Positions 38,380 to 47,067 of a stretch of DNA of 64,000 nucleotides are shown here, one piece after another. The notes beneath the pieces were generated by a model. That model had not been told where the DNA came from. It searched no databases and saw only the letters and a program-made list of their open reading frames with translations. The stretch's first letter is position 1. Each line of letters begins with the position of its first letter. Source of the stretch: Shewanella atlantica (GTDB lineage: Bacteria > Pseudomonadota > Gammaproteobacteria > Enterobacterales > Shewanellaceae). The DNA is taken from the NCBI RefSeq assembly GCF_003966265.1, contig NZ_RXNV01000004.1:62001-126000 (forward strand). Reading direction: 5' to 3'. A program made the position numbers and the translations under genes.

Positions 38380-40137
38380 TTATTCAGCAGCAGCTGGACA
38401 AGCCTTAAGTGATTCGCCACCCGCTAAGTATTCAAGGTCACCAGCAACAGGATTATAGTCTGCTACCAGGATAGTTTCATTCAATTCGATGAAATCACGC
38501 AATACTAAAGCATCGGCAATTTGAATTGAAGTTGCTTCGATGGCCGGGTAACCGTCACCACCAGCAGCAAGATAGGTTGATAGAGAGAACTTGTACTCTT
38601 TATCTGCATCAAAAGATTCACCTGCAATTTCATTAATGGTGACTTTCTTTGCATCACAATCGACAGATAACTTAATACCGTCTAGCTGAGCATAAGCCCC
38701 TGCACCAGCTGTTTTAGTAGCAACTACATTCAAGTATTCAACCAAATCTGTACCAGTCATCGTTGCATAGGCGACCATGTTACCAAATGGTTGTACGGTT
38801 AATACGTCACGATAAGTAATTTCACCCTCAGCAATTGAGGCACGTACACCACCAGAGTTCATGATACCGAAATCAGCCTTAACCAGCTTATAATCGCTCT
38901 GAGCTCTAGCAAGTAGATGACCTAAGTTTGTCTGCTCTTCACGAACAACACCTCGATCGCCCTCTAGCTTGCCATCGGTAGTTCCGATAACTACATCCAG
39001 CAATTTCTGGCCTTCTTCTTGGTACGGTCTTAACGCATCCAGCACAACATCACTTTCTTCGATAGCTGTAGTTCCAGGAACTAAAGTTGTATTACCATCG
39101 TCATCTGTATCCGGAGATCCATACTTATTCAGAACCATCAGATTAACTGGGACTAGATTGTAACTTGCCAGGTGTAGCTCATCATTGAAGTATTCAAAAT
39201 CGGCGCGACCAACATACTTGCCCCACTCATGAGCCTGCATGATGTAAGTACCATTTTGCTGATCAGGAGTACACTCACCGCCACGTGTAAACTCTTCGTC
39301 ATACTTGTCTGTACCTGGCTCCATACAAACAGGGTTCTGAGAGTGACCACCTATAACGGCAGCTAAATCACCTTCAGTCAACGCACGCGCCATGGCAACG
39401 TCACCAGGTGCGTTACTGCCGTTAGCAGCATCAGCATAGTGGCCCATATGAGTGGTAGCGAAGATCAAGTCAGCGGCACCGGCATCTTTAATCTCTTTGA
39501 TGACTTTTTGAATCTCTTCTGTTGGATCGGTAAATTCAAGACCACCGATATATTCAACATTACCAATTTTAACTGTATCTTTTGTCGTTAAACCGATGAC
39601 GGCAACACGTAGACCGTTAACATCAAAAACTTTGTAAGCATCAAAAAGGCGTTCGCCAGAAACCTTGTCATAGATGTTAGCCGCTAACATAGGGAAGTCA
39701 GCCAACTTACGTTGCATTTCAAGTACATGTAATGGATTGTCAAATTCATGGTTACCGACAGCCATAGCGTCATAACCGATTAGATTCATGCCCATGAAAT
39801 CTGGTACCGCATCTTGCATATCTGACTCTGGCACACCAGTGTTAATATCACCGCCAGACAATAGCAGCACTTCACCACCATTTGACTCAACTTCTGCGCG
39901 TATCTGATCGATCAGCGTCTTACGCGCCGCCATACCATATTCACCATATTCACTCTGCCAGAAACGACCATGGTTATCGTTAGTGTGAAGTACGGTAAAC
40001 GTTGTACAAGCTTCACCTGCTTCAGCACATGTTGCAGGCAGAACAACTTCTTTGTTGTCATCGTTGTCACTTCCACAACCAGTTAATGCCACTAGTACTG
40101 CAGTTGCAACTAAACCTTTTATTAGCTTATTTGTCAT
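38380..40137 (-). CDS. 5'-nucleotidase/UshA-family metallophosphoesterase, lipoprotein
   Basis: UshA-type enzymes are periplasmic metal-dependent phosphoesterases that cleave nucleotides or other phosphates. Residues 1-20 form a lipoprotein signal with LTGCGSD, so the protein is probably membrane-anchored. Metal-site motifs are HTNDNHGR, GNHEFD, THMGHYAD and GGHSQ. A C-terminal nucleotidase domain carries NSGGVRASI and YLAAGGDGYP. The ATG at 40137 has AGGGG about nine bases upstream; a TTG at 40146 is less likely. It has 585 residues. The 3' terminator is at 38330-38355. Confidence 0.9.
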   Translation of the reverse strand: MTNKLIKGLVATAVLVALTGCGSDNDDNKEVVLPATCAEAGEACTTFTVLHTNDNHGRFWQSEYGEYGMAARKTLIDQIRAEVESNGGEVLLLSGGDINTGVPESDMQDAVPDFMGMNLIGYDAMAVGNHEFDNPLHVLEMQRKLADFPMLAANIYDKVSGERLFDAYKVFDVNGLRVAVIGLTTKDTVKIGNVEYIGGLEFTDPTEEIQKVIKEIKDAGAADLIFATTHMGHYADAANGSNAPGDVAMARALTEGDLAAVIGGHSQNPVCMEPGTDKYDEEFTRGGECTPDQQNGTYIMQAHEWGKYVGRADFEYFNDELHLASYNLVPVNLMVLNKYGSPDTDDDGNTTLVPGTTAIEESDVVLDALRPYQEEGQKLLDVVIGTTDGKLEGDRGVVREEQTNLGHLLARAQSDYKLVKADFGIMNSGGVRASIAEGEITYRDVLTVQPFGNMVAYATMTGTDLVEYLNVVATKTAGAGAYAQLDGIKLSVDCDAKKVTINEIAGESFDADKEYKFSLSTYLAAGGDGYPAIEATSIQIADALVLRDFIELNETILVADYNPVAGDLEYLAGGESLKACPAAAE

Positions 40138-40503
40138 TACTATCAACCCCTAGATTATTCTTTATTAGTTACCATCATTTTTTACAATTACGGATTCTAT
40201 GATCTCGCTGACAGCATCATAGCAAAGAATATATCGAAATTGTGTCAACTTTATGAATAAACGTGGGCTAAATGTTTATTTTCAAAGCATATTGTATAAC
40301 TTATTGTCCACATATAAGAACAGAAAGAACCAGGGGTTCCGGGTGGTGCGAAGGGAAATTTTAAAAGCCTCTCCCCCCATAAGGCTTAGTTTTTTATTTC
40401 AACGCGTTAGCGCTTTACGCGTTTCAAAACGATTGTCTTTATTTATGAACAGGCCGTTACATACCAGCACCACCAAACACCATTTTATTAACCAAGCATT
40501 AAC
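40138..40503. other. Intergenic region with inverted repeats
   Basis: 366 bases. It holds the AAGCCT/AGGCTT terminator-like hairpin (40365-40395) and an AACGCGT/ACGCGTT repeat at 40401-40423 around an AGCGCT core. No supported gene. Confidence 0.45.
40365..40395. terminator. Possible bidirectional terminator
   Basis: AAGCCT (40365-40370) pairs with AGGCTT (40382-40387); six T follow on the plus strand and a TTTT stretch on the minus strand. It may end the esterase transcript. Confidence 0.45.
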
Positions 40504-41175
40504 TTAATCTAATCTACTTTTGAGCCATTTTGCGATGTCGGTCAACTGATGAGGCAGAACGGTGTGAGGCATAGCGTAGGTTTTCCACTCAACATCATAA
40601 CCATTAGTGATTAACATCTCGTTTGCCATCTTACCGGCCGCTACCGGTACGACATCATCTTGTTCACCGTGGTGTTGCAAGATTGGGGTCGCTTTATTTG
40701 CCTCGCTCAAATCAGACGGCATATGCTCTGCGGTTGGCAGATAACAAGACAGTGCCATGATTCCCGCTAATGTTTCAGGAAACCTTAATCCGCAGAAAAG
40801 GCTCATTACCCCGCCTTGACTAAAGCCAGCCAATACGATTTTATCGGCTGGAATACCGGCATCTATCTGTTCCTGTATTAAACCGCAAACGGCAACTTCA
40901 GACTCAAGCACGCCCGGCATATCGGCCCTGTTATGCAGATCCATGCCCTTAATGTCATACCAGGCTCGCATCACATAACCTTGATTAATGGTTACCGCCT
41001 GTTCCGGGGCATGAGGAAACACAAAACGGATGCTGTGATCGCCAGGCAATCCTAAAGCCGGAACTACCGGCGCAAAGCCTGCACCTGAGTCACCCAAACC
41101 ATGCAACCAGATAACACACGCCGTAGCAGTCGATTCAGGTTCTATCGTAATGCGCTCTAATACTCTTGTAGACAT
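40504..41175 (-). CDS. Carboxylesterase / acyl-protein thioesterase-like hydrolase
   Basis: This 223-residue alpha/beta hydrolase belongs to the phospholipase/carboxylesterase family. The oxyanion segment is IWLHGLGDSGAGF, the nucleophile is in GFSQGGVM (GxSxG), the acid is in HHGEQDDVVP, and the His is near the C-terminus in MPHTVLPHQL. The natural substrate is unknown; such enzymes hydrolyse short-chain esters and thioesters. The ATG is at 41175. Divergent from yqjG. Confidence 0.9.
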   Translation of the reverse strand: MSTRVLERITIEPESTATACVIWLHGLGDSGAGFAPVVPALGLPGDHSIRFVFPHAPEQAVTINQGYVMRAWYDIKGMDLHNRADMPGVLESEVAVCGLIQEQIDAGIPADKIVLAGFSQGGVMSLFCGLRFPETLAGIMALSCYLPTAEHMPSDLSEANKATPILQHHGEQDDVVPVAAGKMANEMLITNGYDVEWKTYAMPHTVLPHQLTDIAKWLKSRLD

Positions 41176-41343
41176 TCTTTTCCTTTAAACTCGCCGTCAT
41201 TTTTGTGAGCGACATCATACCAAAGCGATGGCGATGACCCAAACGTTCAATAAAATCGTTCATTCTTGTCTAGTCTTTTCGCTTTTCCTGTTGAATATCA
41301 CCGCCTACACTCAATACATCGAGATACGAGAAAGAGAAAAGTT

Positions 41344-42357
41344 ATGGGATTACTTCAAGATGGCGTGTGGAAAGACCAGTGGTATCCAACCAAAGAGAAC
41401 GGCGGTAAATTTGTCCGTGAAAAGTCACAGTTCAGGCACTGGATAACCCCGGAAGGAGAGTCGGTGAATGAAAATGGGGCAAAATTTGTCGCCGAAGCGC
41501 AGCGCTATCACCTATATGTATCCCTCGCCTGCCCGTGGGCGCACCGAACCCTGATATTCAGGGAGCTAAAATCACTGCAAGCCTACATCAGCGTCTCTGT
41601 GGTTGAGCCCCATATGTTACATAACGGGTGGGAGTTCTCAGGTCCAAATCAAAGCGATGCAGCTTCACACATCAAAGGGGCTGAAACCGACAGACTCAAC
41701 GGCAAAGATTTCCTGTATCAAATCTATCAGGCGGCAGCTACTGATTATACTGGCCGGGTAACGGTACCCGTTCTCTGGGATAAGAAAACGAAAACAATTG
41801 TAAACAATGAATCTTCGGATATCATTCGAATTTTCAACTCCGCCTTCAATCACCTGACCGGGAACACAATAGACCTTTACCCTGAGGCACTGAGAGAAAA
41901 TATTGATGAGATCAATGGCTGGGTCTACTCCTCGATAAATAATGGCGTTTACCGAGCCGGGTTTGCTACCAGTCAGGAGGCTTATAATGAAGCCTTTGAC
42001 AGTCTGTTTAACGCCCTGGATAAGGTAGAAAAGATATTACAAGGAAAGCGTTACTTAACAGGTGAGACAATAACCGAAGCCGATTGGCGTCTTTTTACCA
42101 CCCTGATCAGATTCGACTCGGTTTATGTGGGTCACTTTAAAGCAAACAGACAAACGATCGAGCAATACCCGGCAATTTCAGATTATCTGAGGGAGTTATA
42201 CCAAGTGGAAGGCATCAAAGCGACGGTTAACTTTGAACATATTAAGCAACACTATTACTTCAGCCACGATCAGATTAATCCGAGCAGAATCGTACCTAAG
42301 GGCCCGTTTATTGATTACCTGAGCCCACATGGACGAGGACTTGCAAACAAGGGCTAA
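41344..42357 (+). CDS. yqjG: Glutathionyl-hydroquinone reductase
   Basis: This is an Xi-class glutathione transferase that removes glutathione from glutathionyl-hydroquinones. The 337-residue sequence follows E. coli YqjG closely: GLLQDGVWKDQWYPT at the start, the active Cys in SLACPWAHRTL, the TVPVLWDKK and SNGVYRAGFATSQEAY-like segment in the C-terminal domain. I chose the ATG at 41344; an ORF extension to 41266 is unsupported. Its stop codon lies inside the last tandem copy described at 42354-42563. Confidence 0.95.
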   Translation: MGLLQDGVWKDQWYPTKENGGKFVREKSQFRHWITPEGESVNENGAKFVAEAQRYHLYVSLACPWAHRTLIFRELKSLQAYISVSVVEPHMLHNGWEFSGPNQSDAASHIKGAETDRLNGKDFLYQIYQAAATDYTGRVTVPVLWDKKTKTIVNNESSDIIRIFNSAFNHLTGNTIDLYPEALRENIDEINGWVYSSINNGVYRAGFATSQEAYNEAFDSLFNALDKVEKILQGKRYLTGETITEADWRLFTTLIRFDSVYVGHFKANRQTIEQYPAISDYLRELYQVEGIKATVNFEHIKQHYYFSHDQINPSRIVPKGPFIDYLSPHGRGLANKG

Positions 42358-42563
42358 CCGATACCCAACTGATCTCGGATCGCATTAAATTGATCGACAC
42401 TGAAGCGTCGGTATCAGGGCCTGTATATCGGTTACCCTATGCCGAGCTCTTCACCAATAAAACTAAGTTGCTCGACACTGAATCGTACCTAGAGGCTCGT
42501 ATATTGGTTACCCGATACCGAGTTCTTCACGAATAGAGTTAAGCTGCTCCAAAGTATCGAGTT
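42354..42563 (-). repeat. Tandem copies of the 3' end of the 73-aa gene
   Basis: Read on the minus strand, the gene ends LEQLNSIREELGIG-stop (stop 42508-42510). Two diverged copies follow, each with a matching stop: RFSVEQLSFIGEELGIG (stop 42432-42434) and RFSVDQFNAIRDQLGIG (stop 42354-42356). The spacing is 76 and 78 bases, and the linker TATATYGGTTACCC is conserved. Confidence 0.8.
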
Positions 42564-42729
42564 TCAAGCTCCACCTGACGGCACCGGCATCGGCATTGAT
42601 AATCAATGCCTGTTCAACGAACTTAATATCCTCCACCATGGCATACATGGTCGTGCCAGAAGTGGATAATCTCACCTGAACCTCGAAAGGAGTCAGAATG
42701 ATTTTACCTTGTGAAAATTCGATGACCAT
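42508..42729 (-). CDS. Small conserved protein, possibly DUF3389
   Basis: This 73-residue protein (MVIEFSQGKIILTPFEVQVRL) has no signal peptide and no catalytic motif that I can see. From memory it resembles the DUF3389 proteins of Vibrio and Shewanella; unverified. It shares a strand with the FKBP gene upstream, whose terminator separates them. The notable point is the two diverged copies of its last ~17 codons downstream. Confidence 0.7.
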   Translation of the reverse strand: MVIEFSQGKIILTPFEVQVRLSTSGTTMYAMVEDIKFVEQALIINADAGAVRWSLKLDTLEQLNSIREELGIG

Positions 42730-42763
42730 ACGCCAACCTATAAATTCTTAATTAGTCTAAAAC

Positions 42764-42790
42764 AAAAAACCAGCAAACAGTTGCTGGTTT
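42764..42790 (-). terminator. Rho-independent terminator of the FKBP gene
   Basis: AAACCAGCAA (42767-42776) pairs with TTGCTGGTTT (42781-42790), with six T downstream on the minus strand. Confidence 0.85.
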
Positions 42791-42812
42791 AATCTTCACA
42801 CACTTAACTGGC

Positions 42813-43295
42813 TTAGTGCTGATGACCGCCCTTACCATGGGCGTGACCGTGTGCCTTCTCTTCATCGGTCGCGTCGCGAGCGTCGACAATTTCAATGTCG
42901 AACGTCAATTCACGACCGGCTAACGGATGGTTAATATCGACAGTAGCCATAAACTTACCCACTTTAATAATGGTCACCTGACGCTGTCCCTGATCTGTGT
43001 TGATCAATGCACGCATCCCCGGCTTCCACACTTTTGCGCCCTGTAGATGCTTAACCGATACACGCTGCTCACAATCTTCATTACGCTCACCGTACGTTGA
43101 TGCCGCCGGTAAAGTGACAGAAAACTTCTCACCGGCTTCTTTACCATTAATGGCATCTTCGACACCCGGCATCATGTTGTCATGGCCATGCAGGTATGCG
43201 ATAGGATCGAGACCTTCATTTGTCTCTAACACCTCTCCCTGCTCATCGCGTAATGTGTAATTAAACTGAACAACCATATCGTTTTTAATGCTCAT
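42813..43295 (-). CDS. SlyD-like FKBP-type peptidyl-prolyl isomerase
   Basis: This 160-residue protein is an FKBP of the SlyD/FkpB group: FNYTLRDEQGEVLETNEG, YLHGHDNMMPGVEDAINGKEAG and the IF chaperone domain. It ends in a short His-rich tail (HGHAHGKGGHQH) suited to nickel binding, though shorter than that of E. coli SlyD. It catalyses prolyl cis-trans change and acts as a chaperone in the cytosol. A terminator follows it. Confidence 0.93.
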   Translation of the reverse strand: MSIKNDMVVQFNYTLRDEQGEVLETNEGLDPIAYLHGHDNMMPGVEDAINGKEAGEKFSVTLPAASTYGERNEDCEQRVSVKHLQGAKVWKPGMRALINTDQGQRQVTIIKVGKFMATVDINHPLAGRELTFDIEIVDARDATDEEKAHGHAHGKGGHQH

Positions 43296-43377
43296 TAAAT
43301 ATCCTTAACTGTCTGCTGACTCTGTTTTGAGTCGCAGCTTAGCAAAACTCATTTGTACTCTCTAGCCCTAAGCTGAA

Positions 43378-44250
43378 TTATCGCCCGCCACCCGGGACAA
43401 TGGTAAGGTGTTCAACCTGACTGAGAATATCCAGATTAGACAGCGCTAACTGACACACTCCTGAGCTAATTTGATGTTTTGCGGAGCAATCTACGCTCCA
43501 TTGCCTTAACAGATATCCTGCTAACGCCGCTCTTGTCACGACCTCCAACTTGTTATCCTGCATCTGGTAATCCAGTGCAATCGCCTCCGGGTGCTTAAGG
43601 CTTGGGTGAGGGATAAGATTCAAAGTGATCATATTATCCCATTGGCTGTCTTTAACCTGAGTCTCATTGAACTTAGGTTCACTACTGGCACTTGAAATCG
43701 CCTTGATGCGGGTCACCACAAAGTCGGTAAACACTGCATGAGTTCTGTCGAACGCCCTGACATGCCACCTTTGACCATTGTTAACCAGAGCATGAGGAAC
43801 TATCTCCCGCTCTCTTTCACCCGAGGAGACCGAAACATACTTAATTTTTAATGCCCGCTTATTTTGAATAGCGCGCATCAAGGCTGCAATAATGTCGGTA
43901 TCAGGGTGGATCAACTGCACCGCATCGATACATATTTCACTGGGCGAAATAGGCTGAGACAAGCCATCACCGAAGCCTTTCGCTAAACCATGTAAAATGC
44001 CTTCGGGTTCATGCTGAAACAGGGCTTTAAATTCAGGTTTTCTATGATAACTCTTCGTTTGATGAACCAGAGCCATATTATCCGGCGCAAACTCTCGATA
44101 ACTGGCAAAGTCACGCGTCGCTGCAGCCAGGCCTGTTGCAAACTTTTTAATGAGATCCTGACGGGATACCTGACCAAAATACTGCAAACTAAAGTCGATA
44201 AAAGCAAGGCGCTGCTTTTGAGCGTGAGAGAGGTTATCCATTGAGTTCAT
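43378..44250 (-). CDS. WYL-domain transcriptional regulator
   Basis: The 290-residue protein has an N-terminal helix-turn-helix (about 1-70, FGQVSRQDLIKKFA) and a WYL domain with GQRWHVRAFDRTHAVFTDFVVTRI. WYL proteins often sense nucleic acids or small molecules and control defence or DNA-repair genes. No such target is visible nearby, so the regulon is unknown. Its C-terminal WCX-like part is shorter than usual. It starts at 44250, or possibly the second Met at 44241. Confidence 0.88.
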   Translation of the reverse strand: MNSMDNLSHAQKQRLAFIDFSLQYFGQVSRQDLIKKFATGLAAATRDFASYREFAPDNMALVHQTKSYHRKPEFKALFQHEPEGILHGLAKGFGDGLSQPISPSEICIDAVQLIHPDTDIIAALMRAIQNKRALKIKYVSVSSGEREREIVPHALVNNGQRWHVRAFDRTHAVFTDFVVTRIKAISSASSEPKFNETQVKDSQWDNMITLNLIPHPSLKHPEAIALDYQMQDNKLEVVTRAALAGYLLRQWSVDCSAKHQISSGVCQLALSNLDILSQVEHLTIVPGGGR

Positions 44251-44420
44251 AGGCTTTGCAGGCTTCCATATTCAGATATGAGTTATTATGCCGAGAGGTA
44301 GTAATATTCTGTTTATTATAAGTATTTAACGGCGGCTAAAAGTTAATGTAATGGATAAAACAACAAGGTGCAATCATTTTGATTACACCTTATTGATGCA
44401 GAGTTCGGATTCAGTCTGGT

Positions 44421-45608
44421 TTAAATAACGCCTAAGGCCTTAAAAGTGGCTTCACTTGGAAAACCGTCAGCAACCAAGCCAACGCTCAGTTGAAATGCTC
44501 GTAATCCTGTTTTGGAATTTCTGCCCATCACACCGTCAGGCTTTCCTACATCGAACCCTTTCTCATTTAACTTAGCCTGCAGCGACTTGACTCTGGCGCG
44601 ACTTAAATTATCCTGCTTTGGCGGTGCAACGACTAAACTAACTCCCCCATTGATTCTGTCGGCCAGATGCCCGACCGCAATGGCGTAAAACACTGAGCGA
44701 TTCCAACGCATGATCACATCGAAATTCTTGTAGCCAAGAAATGCCGGGCCTGTGTGTCCTGCCGGCAGGTAGAGTGCAGCGCTCATATCCGGTGTAGACA
44801 AAGGGGCATCATCACTCTTAGTGACTCCAAGCTTTACCCATTCAGTCAAAGGTTGAGCTTTATCTTTACCCAGGTATTCATAACTGAAATCAGTTGGCAG
44901 TTTGACTTCACGCCCCCAGCGCTCATTACGTTGCCAGCCGAGTTGATTTAAAAAGTTTGCCGCAGAGGTCAGTGCGTCGGTGGTGCTGTTCCAAAGGTCG
45001 GCTTTACCATCACCATCTCCATCGACGGCATATTTTGCATACGCACTGGGCATGAATTGTGTGTGGCCCATAGCGCCGGCCCAGGAGCCAACCATCTGTG
45101 AGGACTCAAACTGATACTCCTCTTTAAGCTTCAGGGCCTTCATCAGTTCGCCGGTGAAGTACTTGCTACGACGAGGATCGCAGGCCAGTGTTGCTAAAGA
45201 GTCGAGTACCGGCATCTTCCCCTTATAAGAACCGAAATTCGTTTCCAGCCCCCAAAACGCCATCAGATATTGAGGCGGCACCCCATACTTTTGAGATAAC
45301 TCATCGAGCAGAGCTCGATTCTCTTTTAGTAACTTTCTCCCCTCTTTCACGCGCCAGTCGGTTACCCTTTTGCTGAAATAGTTATCGAACGTTTGGCTGA
45401 ATTCAGGCTGTTTCTTGTCTAATTCGATAACCCGAGATACATATTTTACCTTTGCCAGGGTGTTTTCTATGGTGTCTCTCGATAGGCCTTGTGCTTGTGC
45501 GGTCTCTTTTAACTTAACAACGCAAGAGTCAAAGTCGTCGGCACTCGAAGGCAAGGCACATAAACTTGAAAATAATAACAGGGAGGCTAACGGGGCATGT
45601 TTAATCAA
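44421..45608 (-). CDS. Lytic murein transglycosylase, MltB family, with peptidoglycan-binding domain
   Basis: This periplasmic enzyme cleaves peptidoglycan glycan strands with formation of 1,6-anhydro ends. An N-terminal signal peptide (IKHAPLASLLLFSSLCALPSSA) precedes the SLT domain, with the catalytic Glu in FWGLETNFGSYKG, and QFMPSAYAKYAVDGDGDGKADLW. A C-terminal PG_binding_1 domain ends it (KLNEKGFDVGKPDGVMGRNS). It lacks the lipobox of MltB. The start is uncertain: I chose TTG at 45608, with GGAG eight bases upstream, which gives a clean signal; an ATG at 45662 adds 18 residues. Confidence 0.9.
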   Translation of the reverse strand: MIKHAPLASLLLFSSLCALPSSADDFDSCVVKLKETAQAQGLSRDTIENTLAKVKYVSRVIELDKKQPEFSQTFDNYFSKRVTDWRVKEGRKLLKENRALLDELSQKYGVPPQYLMAFWGLETNFGSYKGKMPVLDSLATLACDPRRSKYFTGELMKALKLKEEYQFESSQMVGSWAGAMGHTQFMPSAYAKYAVDGDGDGKADLWNSTTDALTSAANFLNQLGWQRNERWGREVKLPTDFSYEYLGKDKAQPLTEWVKLGVTKSDDAPLSTPDMSAALYLPAGHTGPAFLGYKNFDVIMRWNRSVFYAIAVGHLADRINGGVSLVVAPPKQDNLSRARVKSLQAKLNEKGFDVGKPDGVMGRNSKTGLRAFQLSVGLVADGFPSEATFKALGVI

Positions 45609-45802
45609 AATGAATACTCCAAGAATGCATAAAAAATATCGGCCCAAATAAAAGAAAGTCATGACTATGGGCTATAGCTGTTAGTACCGACCATAGTAAC
45701 GATACAGACAACAGATATTAAGTATTTATCCCCTATAAAGTGAGAATAAATTGCAATTATTCTATTCTGACAAAAATAGCCAGGTTAAATCTAAAGAATT
45801 TC

Positions 45803-45830
45803 TTGGAGAATGCGGCTCATGACGTATAAT
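45803..45830 (+). promoter_or_regulatory. Sigma70-type promoter for the DUF2750 gene
   Basis: TTGGAG (45803-45808), 16 bases, perfect TATAAT (45825-45830), 35 bases before the start codon. Confidence 0.55.
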
Positions 45831-45865
45831 GAGTCGGTTAAATATTCATACCTAAGAGACCTAAA

Positions 45866-46225
45866 ATGACTGAAACAAATCCATTGCTGACCAGCTTTAT
45901 CGAAAATGTAAAAGAACATCAGGCGGTCTGGGGACTGCAGGATGAAACAGGTGAAGGTTGGGTAGTGTGTGACTCTTCTGAATACGAAGACACTGATGTT
46001 ATGCCATTATGGTCAACAGAAGCGCATGCAAAAGTACATTGTAGTGAAGAGTGGGCTAACTACCAGCCAGTCTCTATCACGCTAGTTGAATTCCTTGAGT
46101 TTTGGGTATCAGATCTTAACGACGATGGCGTACTTATCGGCACCGATTGGCAAGCCGAAAAAGAGTGTTTGGAAGTTGACCCAATCGTACTTGCTCAATC
46201 TTTGGTTAACGTCGAAACCGAGTAA
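45866..46225 (+). CDS. DUF2750 domain protein
   Basis: This 119-residue acidic protein matches the DUF2750 pattern (ENVKEHQAVWGLQDETGEGWVV, then MPLWSTEAHAKVHC and TDWQAEKECLEVDPIVLAQSL). Members are small cytosolic proteins of unknown function. It has its own promoter and no close partner. An 11-bp inverted repeat (46243-46253 with 46280-46290) follows, without a T run. Confidence 0.88.
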   Translation: MTETNPLLTSFIENVKEHQAVWGLQDETGEGWVVCDSSEYEDTDVMPLWSTEAHAKVHCSEEWANYQPVSITLVEFLEFWVSDLNDDGVLIGTDWQAEKECLEVDPIVLAQSLVNVETE

Positions 46226-46323
46226 CTTATTGAGTGAATGAAGCTTCTTAACCTTAAATATTCCTTCAGGGTAAATTAGGGTTAAGAAGCCCGACTCATC
46301 TTCCATGCTCGAGCTTAATATCC

Positions 46324-46989
46324 ATGCCTCCCCTACCTCATATCGATGTACCATTCGATTATCGCCATACCTGCTGGTTTTGCGCCGAACCCTGTAACTG
46401 TACCTTCGAATACCACGCCACTGTGAGTACTCCACATCAGAGTCTGAGTATTCCCGCCTGTAAAGAGTGCTTAAAGCTGGCTAAGCAGAATCAACTCACT
46501 TCAATTTGGGACTGTCAGATCGCGGTGAAAGATGAGCTTATGCGGATTTACGCTAAACATCTGGCAATCGGTATCAATTGGACAGAACAGGAACTCATTG
46601 ATTCGGAGTTTTCCTGTAAAGTATTCGAAGGGTTTAAGAAGAGCGCCTGGATGATGTATCTGATCGCTAAAGAAAGAGTAAATGCACCGGGTTGGCCGCT
46701 CAGCGTTAATGGTATTCCGCTGGATAATGGCAATTATGAGGTAGGCTTTGAGTTTGATGGCATAAAATACAGCTCTCTTTCGAAAGCCGTGAACCATTAC
46801 AGTAGCACCTTTGGGTTGGATAAATTATTTTTTGAAGCTGTACTGTCACAGGTGGGCAGGAGTCGATTTGGTTATGCCGTTCGCATCAGCAGAATTAATA
46901 TTGCTTCACATAAAAGAGTCAAACAACAGGTACTGAAAGATATCGCTCAGGAACAAGGGCAGCCCCTGCAAAGTGACACTTGGTTTTAA
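46324..46989 (+). CDS. Unknown protein with N-terminal Cys-rich (zinc?) motif
   Basis: I do not recognise this 221-residue protein. Near the N-terminus it has CWFCAEPCNC followed by CKEC, a four-Cys pattern that could bind zinc (about residues 17-50). No signal peptide or membrane segment is seen. The middle is mostly helical, and the C-terminus is basic (SHKRVKQQVLKDI). It follows the DUF2750 gene by ~100 bases, and may share its transcript. The ATG is at 46324. The Cys pattern is what I see; the zinc role is inferred. Confidence 0.75.
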   Translation: MPPLPHIDVPFDYRHTCWFCAEPCNCTFEYHATVSTPHQSLSIPACKECLKLAKQNQLTSIWDCQIAVKDELMRIYAKHLAIGINWTEQELIDSEFSCKVFEGFKKSAWMMYLIAKERVNAPGWPLSVNGIPLDNGNYEVGFEFDGIKYSSLSKAVNHYSSTFGLDKLFFEAVLSQVGRSRFGYAVRISRINIASHKRVKQQVLKDIAQEQGQPLQSDTWF

Positions 46990-47067
46990 AAAGGCCATAA
47001 ACTCTAGTCTATAGCCTTTATTCATTGAGTGTCTTGTCGTGGAATGTGTTTCTTGTCCTGGTAGGAC

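Noticed and set aside
40253..40507. 84-aa ORF in the gap between the nucleotidase and esterase genes
   Set aside because: No ribosome-binding site, basic/low-complexity translation, overlaps hairpin and inverted repeat; looks like chance.
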